A stretch of DNA of 18,208 nt from an uncultured Spirochaetales bacterium (GCA_937902565.1 CALFMX010000315.1:1-18208), one strand, 5' to 3'. Shown: positions 1-8,673, numbered from the stretch's first letter. Made by a program: numbers and translations. The notes: generated from the letters alone by a model not told the origin.

Positions 1-1
1 G

Positions 2-2863
2 CTGCCCGTGCCGCTGGATATCCAGGTCGATATCAAGAACGCCCTGCCCGGCCCCATCAACCACCAGCACCTGCCGGTCAGCGCCGTGCAGACCCACGCG
101 TTGTTTGACGGCCAGCGCGTGGATGTCCTTGAAGGCAGCCAGGTGCAACTGGGCAGCGGCAGCCTGACGGCCCAGGGCCACTACCGCCTGGCAGACCACC
201 ATGCCGGCATCCAGGCGGCGCTGCGCGCCATCAACCCGGCGCTGGTCGATACCCGCATCGACAGCGCGCCGCTGTCCGGCACCCTGTCGGCCCAGTCGCA
301 GAACGAGGCCATTGTCTTTGACGCCAACATCACCTCCGACCGCCGCACGCCTGCCAAGGCCAATGCAGCGAGCACCAGCTTGCCGATCGACCGCGTGGTG
401 GCCAAGGGCCAGTGGAAAGCACCCGAGCTGCAGCTGCAAAGCGCGCAGATCGATGCATTGGGCGCCCACATCAACGCCAAGCAGTTGACCGCCAATATCG
501 ACCAGCGCAGCGGCGCGGGTGAGCTGTCGGTGCAGGCACCCGGTGCCAATCTGGATGCCAAGGCCCAGGCCACGCCTCAGCAAGGCCAGGGCAATGTCTT
601 GCTGCGGCTGAGCAGCGCCGAGCAACTGCTGCAGTGGCTGCGCAAGGTGCCGGGCATGGCCCAGGCGCTGCCCGAGGGCATGCTGGCCCAGGGCAGCCTG
701 GATGCCAAGCTGCGCTTTAGCGGCGGTTATGGCGATGCGCTGCGCCAGCTGCAGCAGGCCGGCCTGCTGGCCCGATTGCCAGAGGGCATTCCCTCTGGTG
801 GCCAGCCCTTTGCACTCGATGCCAGCATCACCACCCCGCAGCTGAGCGTGCGCCCCAGCGCCGATGCCGCCGACTTGTGGCAGCTGCGCGATACCGAGCT
901 GGCCCTGGTCGGCAACCTCAAAAAGGTGCAACTGGACCTGCGCACGCAAGCCCAGCATGGCGAGCAGCAAATGGCCGCCCAGGTCAGCCTGGCGGCCAAC
1001 AGCACGGCCGCCCAGCGGTGGAGTGGCGCCTTGAGCAAACTGCAAGCCCGCGCCACGCTGCCGCCCAACAAGGAGCCCTGGCAGGTACAGCTGCAGCAGC
1101 CGCTGGACTTCCAACTGCAGCTGCCCGCCGGCAACCAGCCCCTGCGCGCCAGCACCGGTGCCAGCCAGTTGCAACTGACCGGCCCCCAGCCCGGCACGGT
1201 CACCTTGCAATGGAACCCCTTGCAGTTCAGCCAGGGGGCGGACAAGGCTGTGCAACTGCAAAGCACGGGCACCCTGCAAGGCCTGCCTGTGCGCTGGATA
1301 CGCGCCTTTCAAAAGCCCGATCCGAGCCAGGCGCAGAAGCACAGCCCGCTCGATTCGGACCTCGTCGTCCAGGGCCGCTGGGATGTCAACACGCAAAACG
1401 GCCTCAACGCCAAGCTCGAGATCGAGCGCGCCAGTGGCGATCTGCAGCTGCACACCCAGGGCAGTGCGCCGAAGAACGTGACCTTCCACTCCAGTGGCAA
1501 GGAAGGCGCCATCTCCAAGGCCTTCTCGGCAGAGGGCCAGACCGTCATCGCGCGCATCCGCACTGCCAAGGTGGAAGTCACCGTGCAAGACCGCCAGGTG
1601 CGCAGCCGCGTGCAGTGGGATTCGGTCAACGCCGGCCAGCTGACGGCCGATGTGCAAACCGCGCTGCAGTACGAAGGCAAGAACTACCTGGGCGCCACCG
1701 TGGCGCCCGATGCGCCACTGAGCGGCAGCGTGCAGGCGCAAATGCCCGACCTGGGCATCTGGGCCAGCTTTGCGCCCCCGGGCTGGCGCGTAGCGGGCAG
1801 CCTGGCGGCCAATGTGCAGTTGGCAGGCAATCTGCAAGACCCGCGCTGGAGCGGCACCATCACCGCCGACAAGATGCACGTCCAATCGCAGCTGGATGGC
1901 GTGGACCTGCGCAACGGCAGCCTGCGTGCGCAGCTCAACGGCAATACATTGGAGCTGCAAAGCCTGCACTTTGACGGCGGCGAAGGCAGCCGTGCCCGCA
2001 TCGCCGGTTACAGCGGCAATCTGACGGCCGCGCCCACCAGCGGCGGTACCCTGGATGCCACCGGCACCATCAGCTGGACCATGCCGCAAAACGGCGCTGC
2101 ACCCGATATCCGCATGGACATCCGCACCCAGGCCAAGGCCCTGCAGGTGCTGGTGCGTGCCGACCGCCAGGTCAGCGTCTCCGGCCAGGTGCGCAGCCAG
2201 CTGCAGCAAGGCCAGATGAGCATCACCGGGGACCTGACCGTGGACCGCGCCAGCATCATGCTGGCCGATGAATCCTCGCCCAAGCTTGGCAGTGATGTCG
2301 TGGTCAGCACCAAGGCCAGCCGCGCAGCCGCTGCCGAGAAGGCCAAGCAGGAAGCGGCCAAGGCCGCCCAGGCCAAGCTCGATGCCCCTGCAGGCCAGGT
2401 GACACCCGCCAAGCCGCTGATCCTGAACGTCAAGCTCGACATGGGCCACGACTTCGCGCTGCAAGGCTATGGCATCACCACCCGCCTGACTGGCACGCTC
2501 AATGTGCAAAGCAGCGGCGGCGCCGGCATCGGCATGCCGCGTATCACCGGCGTCATCAGCACCGAAGAAGGCCGCTACCGCGCCTGGGGCCAGGTGCTGA
2601 ATGTGGAAACCGGCCTGATCCGTTTCAATGGCCCGTACAACAACCCCTCGCTCGATATTCTGGCGCTGCGTCCGAACATCGCTGTGCGGGCGGGTGTGCA
2701 GGTCAGCGGCTCGGCGCAAGCGCCACGCGTCAGCCTCTACTCCAACCCCGAGATGCCAGATGCAGAAAAGATCTCCTGGGTGGTCATGGGCCGTGACCCC
2801 GCCACGGGCGGCGCCGAAAGCGCCCTGCTCCAGCAGTCCGCGCTATCCCTGCTCAGCGGCGGG
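2..2863 (+). CDS. tamB: TamB/DUF490 C-terminal part (5' truncated by window, 3' lost at chimeric join)
   Basis: The frame is open from the first bases, so the GTG at 8 is internal and not a start. The roughly 950 residues are low-complexity, Gln/Ala/Leu-rich beta-strand repeats typical of TamB, the inner-membrane-anchored periplasmic protein that works with TamA in outer-membrane protein and lipid traffic. Near the end are the recognisable DUF490 motifs: EEGRYRAWGQ, GLIRFNGPYNNPSLDI, RPNIAVRAGVQVSGSAQAP, then DAEKISWVVMGRDP and ESALLQQSAL. An Ala/Lys-rich helical insert lies near residues 775-800. The extreme C-terminal tail of TamB is missing because the frame runs straight into LexA. Base composition is very GC-rich (the row at 1741 is about 73% GC) and matches Comamonadaceae-type betaproteobacteria, unlike everything downstream. 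The family call is firm. The taxon is an inference. Confidence 0.88.
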
Positions 2864-2880
2864 CGCAACACCTACTTTGC
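2850..2880. other. Probable chimeric junction: TamB fused in frame to LexA
   Basis: Upstream residues end in a TamB-type stretch (ESALLQQSALSLLSGG). From about 2870 the same frame reads YFALKVRGESM, the start of the LexA catalytic domain. No TamB or LexA protein has this architecture, and composition changes at the same place. The exact breakpoint cannot be fixed because GGRN could belong to either side. The likeliest cause is an assembly or library chimera. Confidence 0.8.
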
Positions 2881-3145
2881 CCTCAAGGTGCGTGGCGAGT
2901 CGATGATCGAGGATGGCATCTTCGACGGGGACATCGCCATCATGAAGAAGTGCGAGGTCGCCGAGACCGGGGATGTGGTCGCAGCAACCGTCGGCGAAGC
3001 CGATGACGGCATCACCCTCAAGGGCTTCTACCCCAAGGGGGGGAACATCGAACTGAGGCCGGCAAACGCCTCGATGGGCTCGATCATCACCCGCTCCTGC
3101 ACCATCCATGGCAAGCTCCACCTCCTGATCAGGAACTATACATGA
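2864..3145 (+). CDS. lexA: LexA repressor, C-terminal S24 autopeptidase domain (5' part missing)
   Basis: About 90 residues match the LexA/UmuD S24 serine-peptidase domain, which self-cleaves when RecA filaments form and so derepresses SOS genes. The catalytic serine sits in GESM (codon 2900-2902). The catalytic lysine is in ITLK (codon 3020-3022). Between them are the conserved EDGIFDGDIAIM and GDVVAATV strands, and the NIELRPANAS segment follows. The winged-helix DNA-binding half and the Ala-Gly cleavage site are absent because the sequence upstream is TamB. The TGA stop overlaps the holA ATG as ATGA, so lexA and holA are probably translationally coupled. It could be another S24 protein, but the length after the serine and the end IRNYT fit LexA. 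Confidence 0.8.
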   Translation, partial: RNTYFALKVRGESMIEDGIFDGDIAIMKKCEVAETGDVVAATVGEADDGITLKGFYPKGGNIELRPANASMGSIITRSCTIHGKLHLLIRNYT

Positions 3146-4167
3146 GCGCCCACCTCTTGCTCGGCCCCGAGGCCGGGGCGAAGGAGGGGGTGCTCCGAGA
3201 GATCCGGGATGGGCTGAGGAAGGAGTACGGCTCAGAGCTTGAGATCATCCGCTTCTACCCATTCGAGTGTGAGGGGGGTGAGTTGACCAGTGCCCTGCTC
3301 AACACCTCCATCTTCAGTGACCACCGCCTCGTCATCCTCTCCCAGGCCGAGGGGGCAAGTGCCGCCCTGGTCGACGAGGTGGCATCCTACCTCGAACGCC
3401 CCTCCGAGGGGGCGACGCTGGTGATCATCTCAAGCGAGCTCTACATCTCCTCCAAGATCTCGAAGCTGATCCCCAAGGCGAACACACAGACCTTCTACGA
3501 CCTCTTGGAGCGGGAGAAGGGGGAGTGGATCCGCTCCTTCTTCAGGCGCATGGGCATCATGATAAGTGCCGATGGCGTGGATACCCTCATCGACATCAGT
3601 GAGGACAATACCCAGGAGCTGAGGACCATCTGCACCCAGCTGGGTCTCTTCTGGCAGATCGCTGACAAGGGGCGGCCGATTGAGGAGGAGGATGTGGACC
3701 AGTACGTCTTCCACAGCCGCCAGGAGGATGCCTTCACCCTCTTCCCCCTCATCGCCCGGGGCGACCTGCGCCAGAGCCTCAAGTCCCTCTCGGTGATCCT
3801 CGGCAGCGGGGAGAGCCAGACCTCGATCCTGCTCCTGCGTGGATTGCTCTGGCAGTTCAGACGCCTCCTCTCGGTGCAGGAGGAGTTCGCCTCAGGAGCC
3901 AGCGAATTTGACGCATTTGCCCAGGCCAAGGTCATGGAGAAGGGTTCTGCCATCAAAAAGCCCAAGGACAAGACCACCTACCGCAATGCGGCGAAGCGCT
4001 ACACCCTGGAACAGACGCAGGCGATCATCGCCGCCCTCATCAAGGCCGACGTGGCACTCAAGGAGGGGGGAAGCGAGATGACGGCGACCATCTGGGAGCG
4101 ATTGCTCTACCAGATCATCGTCAAGCGTGGGGAGGAACTCTACCAGCAGGAGTTTGCCGCCCTCTAG
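3142..4167 (+). CDS. holA: DNA polymerase III subunit delta
   Basis: The 341-residue protein has the length and layout of HolA, the clamp-loader subunit that opens the beta sliding clamp. The N-terminal AAA+-like domain begins AHLLLGPEAGAKEGVL and continues through the strand-rich segment FSDHRLVILSQAEGA and EGATLVIISSEL. It has no Walker A/B, as expected for delta. The middle shows EEDVDQYVFHSRQEDAFTLFPLIARGD, the typical 'F.L.dai..gd' transition to the helical domain. The C-terminal collar domain includes ILLLRGLLWQFRRLL and IIAALIKADVALKEG. The ATG overlaps the lexA stop (ATGA), with AGGA about 8 bases upstream inside lexA. Its TAG stop shares the bases CTAG with the convergent uvrC stop. 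Confidence 0.9.
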   Translation: MSAHLLLGPEAGAKEGVLREIRDGLRKEYGSELEIIRFYPFECEGGELTSALLNTSIFSDHRLVILSQAEGASAALVDEVASYLERPSEGATLVIISSELYISSKISKLIPKANTQTFYDLLEREKGEWIRSFFRRMGIMISADGVDTLIDISEDNTQELRTICTQLGLFWQIADKGRPIEEEDVDQYVFHSRQEDAFTLFPLIARGDLRQSLKSLSVILGSGESQTSILLLRGLLWQFRRLLSVQEEFASGASEFDAFAQAKVMEKGSAIKKPKDKTTYRNAAKRYTLEQTQAIIAALIKADVALKEGGSEMTATIWERLLYQIIVKRGEELYQQEFAAL

Positions 4168-6023
4168 AGCGAGAGCTGTTTGAGGAGCCGCTCGGCAACG
4201 GTAAGCGGGATTGACGATTCAGCTGCCAGCTCCTCTGCACTCTTTGCAAGCATCGCCTCGATGCTGCCATAGCGGGAGATCAGGGCTTCACTGCGCTTCC
4301 TGCCGATGCCCGGCACCGACTCCAGGAGCCTGAAGGAGGCCTCCTTGCTCCGCAGCGCCTGGTTGGCTCCGGTGGCGAAGCGGTGGCACTCATCACGCAC
4401 CGCGATGACGAGGCGCAATGCCTCGCTCTCAAGCGGCAGCTGAAGATCCTCACGCCCATCATCAAAGACGATCGTCTCATGCTCCTCGGCGAGGCCGATG
4501 ATCGGGATGTCGAACATCCCCAGATCATCGAGGATCGCCCGCGCGGCATTGACCTGCCCCCTCCCCCCGTCGATGACCAGGAGGCCGGGACGTTCAAGGT
4601 TCTCATTGAGGATCTTGGTGTAGCGTCGGGCCACCGCCTCACGGATCGCCTCATAGTCGTCGATCTTCCCACCCAGCCCCTTGATGTTGTAACGGCGGTA
4701 GTTGGGCTTGTCGGCCCTCCCGTCGCGGAAGCTGATCAGGGAGGCGACTGTATACTTGCCCTCCAGGTGGGAGACGTCAAAGCCCTCGATGAGGGCCGGT
4801 GGCTCACTCAGGCCCACCACCTCGGCCAGGGAGACCAGGGCCTGGGTATTGTCCCGGCCCCTCAGCCGCTTCTCCACATCGCGTGATGCGTTCTCCCGGG
4901 CCATGCGTAAAATTCGATAGTGCTTGCCATCGAGCGGCAGCGACACCTCAAGCCGTCCCCCCAGTTGTTCGGTGAAGTACCGCCTGATGAGGGCGATGTC
5001 GATCTCATGGGAGACGTAGAGAAACTGGGGCAGCTTCAGCCCGTCGGCGTAGTACTGCACCAGGAAGTTGAGCAGGGTCTCGGTCTCATCGGCCAGCGTC
5101 TCGGCCCGGTAGAGGGCCCGACCGATGAGCTGGCCCTCGCGCATCTGCATCAAGCTGATGGTACAGAGCGGGCCCCGCATCTCGATGGCGGCGTAGTCGC
5201 GGCTCTCCTGGGTGAAGTCCTGTACCTGCTGCTCGACAGCGACACTCCTGATGGCGGCGATCTGGTCGCGCTTGGTCGCCGCCTCTTCAAAGTTCAGGTT
5301 CCGGCTCGCCTCGGCCATCTCACCCTCAAGGCGGGCGATGAGGCCCTCGCTCCGCCCTTCGAGGAGGTTCTTCACCGCCTGGATCGACTTGTTGTACTCC
5401 TCCTCGCTCACCAGGCCGGCACACGGACCGCTGCAGAGGCCGATGTGGTAGTAGAGGCAGGGACGGTCTCGGCGCCTCAGCGGTGTCGAACACCGGCGGA
5501 GCGGGAAGAGGCGGTTGATCAAGTCAAGGTAGAGGTCGAGCTTGCCCGCATCAGGGTATGGCCCGTAGTAGAGCGAGCCATCATCGATCATCCGCCTCGT
5601 CTTGAAGACCTTGGGGAAGGGTTCGTTGGTGATGCGGATCATCGGATAGCTCTTGCCGTCCTTGAGCGAGATGTTGTAGTGCGGCGAGTACTTCTTGATG
5701 AGGTTGTTCTCCAGCACCAACGCCTCATACTCATTCCCGGTGATGATGTGCTCGATGCGCACGATCTTGCGCACCAAGGCATCGGTCTTGGCGCTGCGGT
5801 TTGAGAGGAAGTAGTTGGCCACCCGCTTCCTCAGGTCCTTCGCCTTGCCGATGTAGATGATCGTGTCCTTGGCGTCCTTCATCAGGTAGACCCCCGGGCT
5901 GTGGGGGAGCTCCTTGGCCTGCTCGTGTGCCGAGAGGCCCTCACCCACCACGCTGCCGAGAACCTCGACCTCGCTCTCGCTTTGGTACCGCACCTGGTCG
6001 CTCTTGCGCTTCTTCATACTCAT
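4164..6023 (-). CDS. uvrC: Excinuclease ABC subunit C
   Basis: The 619-residue protein makes the dual incisions of nucleotide excision repair. Domains in order: GIY-YIG nuclease (about 39-118; HSPGVYLMKD, YIGKAKDLRKRVANYF, NEYEALVLENNLI); a four-cysteine motif C178-x10-C189-x7-C197-x3-C201, close in spacing to the reported E. coli UvrC iron-sulfur cysteines; a UVR motif (NLNFEEAATKRDQI); the RNase H-like nuclease (EGFDVSHLEGKYTVAS, LLVIDGGRGQVNAA, DECHRFA); and C-terminal helix-hairpin-helix (LLESVPGIGRKRSEAL). The frame stays open upstream to 6128. I choose the ATG at 6023 because TACTAT lies exactly six bases before it, and because 35 residues already precede the nuclease domain. The ATG at 6017 is an alternative. 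The protein appears complete and active. Confidence 0.93.
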   Translation of the reverse strand: MSMKKRKSDQVRYQSESEVEVLGSVVGEGLSAHEQAKELPHSPGVYLMKDAKDTIIYIGKAKDLRKRVANYFLSNRSAKTDALVRKIVRIEHIITGNEYEALVLENNLIKKYSPHYNISLKDGKSYPMIRITNEPFPKVFKTRRMIDDGSLYYGPYPDAGKLDLYLDLINRLFPLRRCSTPLRRRDRPCLYYHIGLCSGPCAGLVSEEEYNKSIQAVKNLLEGRSEGLIARLEGEMAEASRNLNFEEAATKRDQIAAIRSVAVEQQVQDFTQESRDYAAIEMRGPLCTISLMQMREGQLIGRALYRAETLADETETLLNFLVQYYADGLKLPQFLYVSHEIDIALIRRYFTEQLGGRLEVSLPLDGKHYRILRMARENASRDVEKRLRGRDNTQALVSLAEVVGLSEPPALIEGFDVSHLEGKYTVASLISFRDGRADKPNYRRYNIKGLGGKIDDYEAIREAVARRYTKILNENLERPGLLVIDGGRGQVNAARAILDDLGMFDIPIIGLAEEHETIVFDDGREDLQLPLESEALRLVIAVRDECHRFATGANQALRSKEASFRLLESVPGIGRKRSEALISRYGSIEAMLAKSAEELAAESSIPLTVAERLLKQLSL

Positions 6024-6029
6024 CAAATA

Positions 6030-6035
6030 ATAGTA
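6030..6035 (-). promoter_or_regulatory. Candidate -10 box of uvrC, TACTAT-N6-ATG
   Basis: Read on the minus strand, TACTAT is followed by TATTTG and then the uvrC ATG, which puts the predicted transcription start at about the A of ATG. An overlapping alternative is TTGCAA-N17-TATTAT (6050-6055 and 6027-6032). The GGAGAG further upstream is 14 bases from the ATG, too far to be a good ribosome-binding site. Confidence 0.45.
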
Positions 6036-6084
6036 AGCTCTCCAATCATTTGCAATGGAGACCATGGCGGTGGAGGTTTCTTTC

Positions 6085-6113
6085 TTGAGCATACGGGGTC
6101 TCTGCTGTAAACT
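6085..6113 (+). promoter_or_regulatory. Candidate sigma70-type promoter for the acyltransferase gene
   Basis: TTGAGC (6085-6090), a 17-base spacer and TAAACT (6108-6113) lie about 40 bases before the ATG at 6151. A Shine-Dalgarno GGAGAG (6140-6145) sits five bases before that ATG, so this gene has an ordinary leader, unlike uvrC, which is transcribed divergently from the same 127-bp gap. Confidence 0.4.
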
Positions 6114-6150
6114 AACAGGCAAACGCAACTAATCACCATGGAGAGTTCTC

Positions 6151-7047
6151 ATGAGCAGGCGCAACGACGCAACACGTATATACGACATCCCACCATACAA
6201 ACAGATCTTCCCCTACCTCATGCGACGGCGCGCCGAGTCGCTGGTCTATCAAAACATGGTGTTGGATCTCAGTCGAACCGTCGCCTTCATCAAGCAACAG
6301 AAACAGGAGAGTGGTCGCTCCTATCGCGTCTTCGAGGTCTTCTTGGCCGCGATACTACGCACTATAGTCCTCAGGCCAGAACTCAATCGATTTGTGGCAA
6401 ACTACCAGTATTGGCAGCGCAACGAGCTTTCACTGAACTTCGTGGTCAAGGAGTCGTACTCCGACGACGCACCGGAGCACTCGATGCCCCTCTTGTTTGA
6501 GCCAACGATGATCCTACCCGAGATCGCCGATATCATCACTGCCGCCATCGATGGGCAACGCACACCCGCCTCATCGAACTTCACCGACGAGGCGATCTGC
6601 TTCTTCCTCCGTTTCCCCAAACCGGTCATTCGCTCCATCGTCGCCCTCGCCCGACTTCTTGACCGCCACGGGAAGGCGCCCAAGGCGCTGCGTGATGCCG
6701 ATGGTCTGCACACCTCGCTCTTTGTCTCCAACCTTGGGTCGATCGGTCTTGGCGGAGGCAGCCCCCACCACCACCTCTATGAGTGGGGGACGACGAGTAT
6801 CTTCGTGACCATGGGGCTGTTGAAGCGGCAACGCACCATCGTAGAGGGGATGAGGGTGAGTCGGGATGTCATGGAGGTGGGGTTCACCGTCGATGAGCGG
6901 ATCACCGACGGCTTCTACTTCACCCAGTCGATCAAGCTCCTGCAACACTTATTGAACAACCCTGAAGAGTTGCTCGAACGCCCCAATCTTCCCCCGCCCC
7001 CGCTCACCAAGGCCGAGTACAAGAGGAAGCTGGCTGCTAGTCGTTGA
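6151..7047 (+). CDS. Stand-alone 2-oxoacid dehydrogenase E2/CAT-like acyltransferase-fold protein
   Basis: The 298-residue protein is one chloramphenicol acetyltransferase/E2 catalytic-fold domain with no lipoyl domain and no E1/E3-binding domain. Recognisable parts are an N-terminal helix (DLSRTVAFIKQQKQES), PELNRFVANYQYWQRNELSLNFVVK, GLHTSLFVSNLGSIGLGGGS, the strand WGTTSIFVTMG, and a C-terminal MEVGFTVDERITDGFYF followed by IKLLQHLLNNPEELLE. The E2/CAT catalytic signature is DHRxxDG or HHxxxDG. Here it reads D248-E249-R250-I-T-D253-G254, so the catalytic histidine position is glutamate. Either the protein is not an acyltransferase or it uses another residue; HHH at 206-208 is nearby in sequence only. 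It has SD GGAGAG five bases before the ATG. Its 3' end overlaps the convergent thyX by 11 bp. Substrate and role are unknown. Confidence 0.72.
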   Translation: MSRRNDATRIYDIPPYKQIFPYLMRRRAESLVYQNMVLDLSRTVAFIKQQKQESGRSYRVFEVFLAAILRTIVLRPELNRFVANYQYWQRNELSLNFVVKESYSDDAPEHSMPLLFEPTMILPEIADIITAAIDGQRTPASSNFTDEAICFFLRFPKPVIRSIVALARLLDRHGKAPKALRDADGLHTSLFVSNLGSIGLGGGSPHHHLYEWGTTSIFVTMGLLKRQRTIVEGMRVSRDVMEVGFTVDERITDGFYFTQSIKLLQHLLNNPEELLERPNLPPPPLTKAEYKRKLAASR

Positions 7048-7861
7048 TCTTCTGCTCAAAGAGCTCGAGTGCGCGCCCCTTGAGTGGGTTCTCCTCACCG
7101 CGGAGGAGTGCCTTCAACGCCTCGAGCTCACTGGCGCTGAAGGTAGCCGACCCGAGCTTGTACTGCTCGAAGGCCTCTACGGCGATCGGGCAGACGAGGC
7201 GGATGATATCCAGGATCACCTGGGCGTAGGCACGGATCTCATACTGGGCGTGCTCATCGAGGCGCAGGCGCAGGAAGTGGAAGAGGTTGTGCAGATCCAT
7301 CTGCCAGTACCACTCGGTGTAGAGGGAGAGGGGCAGGTTGATGCGTGAGAGTTCGCGGGCGATGCCCATCTCCAGGAGCTGCTCATAGCTCTCATAGACA
7401 CGCTTCTGGTCATCGCTCAAGATCTTGAGCACCTTCTCGGCGACCTCGTCACTGACCGCCTCGCTGGCCCTACCCTGCTTGTTGTCCTCGCTCTGCATGT
7501 TGATCTGATCGCGAGACGGCAGATAGTGCTCACTATCCATCACACTGTAGCGGCCGCTGATCTCATTGACCCGGGCGGTTCGGTGCCTGATCCACTGCCG
7601 GGCAACGAAAATCGGCATCTTGATATGGAAGGTGAAGTTCACCTGTTCGAAGGGGGAGGTGTGGTCATTCCGCAAGAGGTAGCCGATCAACCCCTTGTCC
7701 TGGCGATAGGTCTTCGTGCCAGAGCCATAGGAGACACGGGCACTCTGAACGATGCGCTCATCACTGCCCAGGTAGTCGACCAGACGGACAAAGCCATGGT
7801 CGAGGACCGGAAACTCCTTATCCAGAATCGCTTCTGCCGCGTCTACAATGCAGTGTGCCAT
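7037..7861 (-). CDS. thyX: Flavin-dependent thymidylate synthase
   Basis: ThyX methylates dUMP to dTMP using methylene-tetrahydrofolate and FADH2, independently of ThyA. The 274-residue protein carries the signature RHRx7S as R92-H-R94 to S102, in RHRTARVNEISGRYS. Upstream is PFEQVNFTFHIKMPIFVARQW, and downstream ELSRINLPLSLYTEWYWQMDLHNLFHFLRLR, both characteristic of the family. AAGGAG lies eight bases before the ATG, a proper Shine-Dalgarno. The gene follows rsmE on the same strand with a 49-bp gap. Its last 11 bp overlap the end of the convergent acyltransferase gene, leaving no room for a terminator between them. Confidence 0.95.
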   Translation of the reverse strand: MAHCIVDAAEAILDKEFPVLDHGFVRLVDYLGSDERIVQSARVSYGSGTKTYRQDKGLIGYLLRNDHTSPFEQVNFTFHIKMPIFVARQWIRHRTARVNEISGRYSVMDSEHYLPSRDQINMQSEDNKQGRASEAVSDEVAEKVLKILSDDQKRVYESYEQLLEMGIARELSRINLPLSLYTEWYWQMDLHNLFHFLRLRLDEHAQYEIRAYAQVILDIIRLVCPIAVEAFEQYKLGSATFSASELEALKALLRGEENPLKGRALELFEQKIND

Positions 7862-7890
7862 ATCAATCTCTCCTTAACCTAATCTTCCCC

Positions 7891-7919
7891 ATTATCGCCA
7901 GAGGGGGCCCCTAGAGCAA
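7891..7919 (-). promoter_or_regulatory. Candidate promoter for thyX
   Basis: On the minus strand TTGCTC (7914-7919, within the end of rsmE), a 17-base spacer and GATAAT (7891-7896) precede thyX, leaving a leader of roughly 25 bases that contains AAGGAG. thyX may therefore be transcribed on its own as well as from rsmE. Confidence 0.35.
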
Positions 7920-8633
7920 GCCCATCCGCCCGAGCAACACCGCAACGCCGGCGCTCACCGCCGTCTCGGTTCTCAAAATCCGTCTTCCCAGTGTCGCGAA
8001 GCGGAACCCATGGGAGGCAAAAATCTCACGTTCGCGGTCACTGAAGCCACGCTCCCCCCCGATGGCCAGCACAACAGCGCGCCTGCCATCGATCTCCATC
8101 TGTGAGAGGGCTGATCCCGCCTGCTTGTTGTCAAGGACGATGGGCTGGCCCCCGTCTGGAGCACGCGCGATGGCCGCCTCGATGCTCGAGGCAAAGTGGA
8201 CCGGTGGCACACCGGTTTCCCCACTCTGCATCGCTCCGTCGATGAGGATGGAGCGGTACTCCCCGCTCTCATAGAGTTTGGCCTCCTGGTAGGAGCGCTC
8301 CCCGGTGTCGCAGCTGGCCAGGATGATCTCTCCCACCCCCAGGCTCACCGCCTCGCGCAGGATCCTCCTCATCGAGATGGGCCGCACCTGGGCGACGATG
8401 AGGGTGACCGGATAGAGGGCGACAGGAGCCTCCCCTCCGGGTGTGAAGGAGAAGGTGATCCCCTCGGCGGTACTCGATGCTATGGTCGCCTCCCCCTTCA
8501 CCCCGTTGATGATGCCGGCGGTAAAGCGGTCACCCTCTGACAAGCGGAGCACCTTCCTGATGTGCTGGGCACGATAGTCAGAGCGAGGGAGGAAATTATC
8601 AGCAGCAAGTGCTTCAAAGAGGATAATGTTCAT
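7911..8633 (-). CDS. rsmE: 16S rRNA (uracil(1498)-N3)-methyltransferase
   Basis: RsmE is a SPOUT-fold enzyme that methylates N3 of U1498 in 16S rRNA using SAM. The 240-residue protein starts MNIILFEALAADNFL and has the PUA-like N-terminal section (QHIRKVLRLSEGDRF). The trefoil-knot SAM-binding motifs follow: AQVRPISMRRILREAVSLGVGEI, GGERGFS at 192-198, and LGRRILRTETA at 215-225. The frame is open 16 codons upstream, but MNIILFE is the natural family N-terminus and TATACT lies exactly six bases before it. No Shine-Dalgarno is visible. It is divergent from lplA across only 46 bp and upstream of thyX. Confidence 0.93.
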   Translation of the reverse strand: MNIILFEALAADNFLPRSDYRAQHIRKVLRLSEGDRFTAGIINGVKGEATIASSTAEGITFSFTPGGEAPVALYPVTLIVAQVRPISMRRILREAVSLGVGEIILASCDTGERSYQEAKLYESGEYRSILIDGAMQSGETGVPPVHFASSIEAAIARAPDGGQPIVLDNKQAGSALSQMEIDGRRAVVLAIGGERGFSDREREIFASHGFRFATLGRRILRTETAVSAGVAVLLGRMGLL

Positions 8634-8639
8634 CGCCCG

Positions 8640-8645
8640 AGTATA
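8640..8645 (-). promoter_or_regulatory. Candidate -10 box of rsmE, TATACT-N6-ATG
   Basis: TATACT on the minus strand sits six bases before the rsmE ATG (with TGC just upstream, as in an extended -10). No clear -35 and no Shine-Dalgarno are present, so a leaderless mRNA is predicted. Confidence 0.5.
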
Positions 8646-8667
8646 GCATGAAGGGAAAGAAAGACGG

Positions 8668-8673
8668 TAGAGT
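8668..8673 (+). promoter_or_regulatory. Candidate -10 box of lplA, TAGAGT-N6-ATG
   Basis: TAGAGT ends six bases before the lplA ATG at 8680. It is a weak -10 by itself but has the same geometry as the other four starts. It is only 22 bp from the rsmE -10 box on the opposite strand. Confidence 0.35.

Noticed and set aside
877..1974. 365-codon alternative frame inside tamB
   Set aside because: Arg/Pro/Gln-rich composition typical of a shifted frame in high-GC DNA; the TamB frame is clearly the real one.
4920..5804. 294-codon open frame antisense to uvrC
   Set aside because: It lies within the strongly conserved uvrC coding sequence, has no family motifs and no credible start; a GC-driven shadow frame.
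6105..6118. CTGT-N6-ACAG resembling an E. coli LexA box, between uvrC and the acyltransferase gene
   Set aside because: The E. coli box needs eight bases between the half-sites, spirochaete LexA sites may differ, and this site overlaps the acyltransferase -10 box rather than the uvrC promoter. Too weak to claim SOS control.
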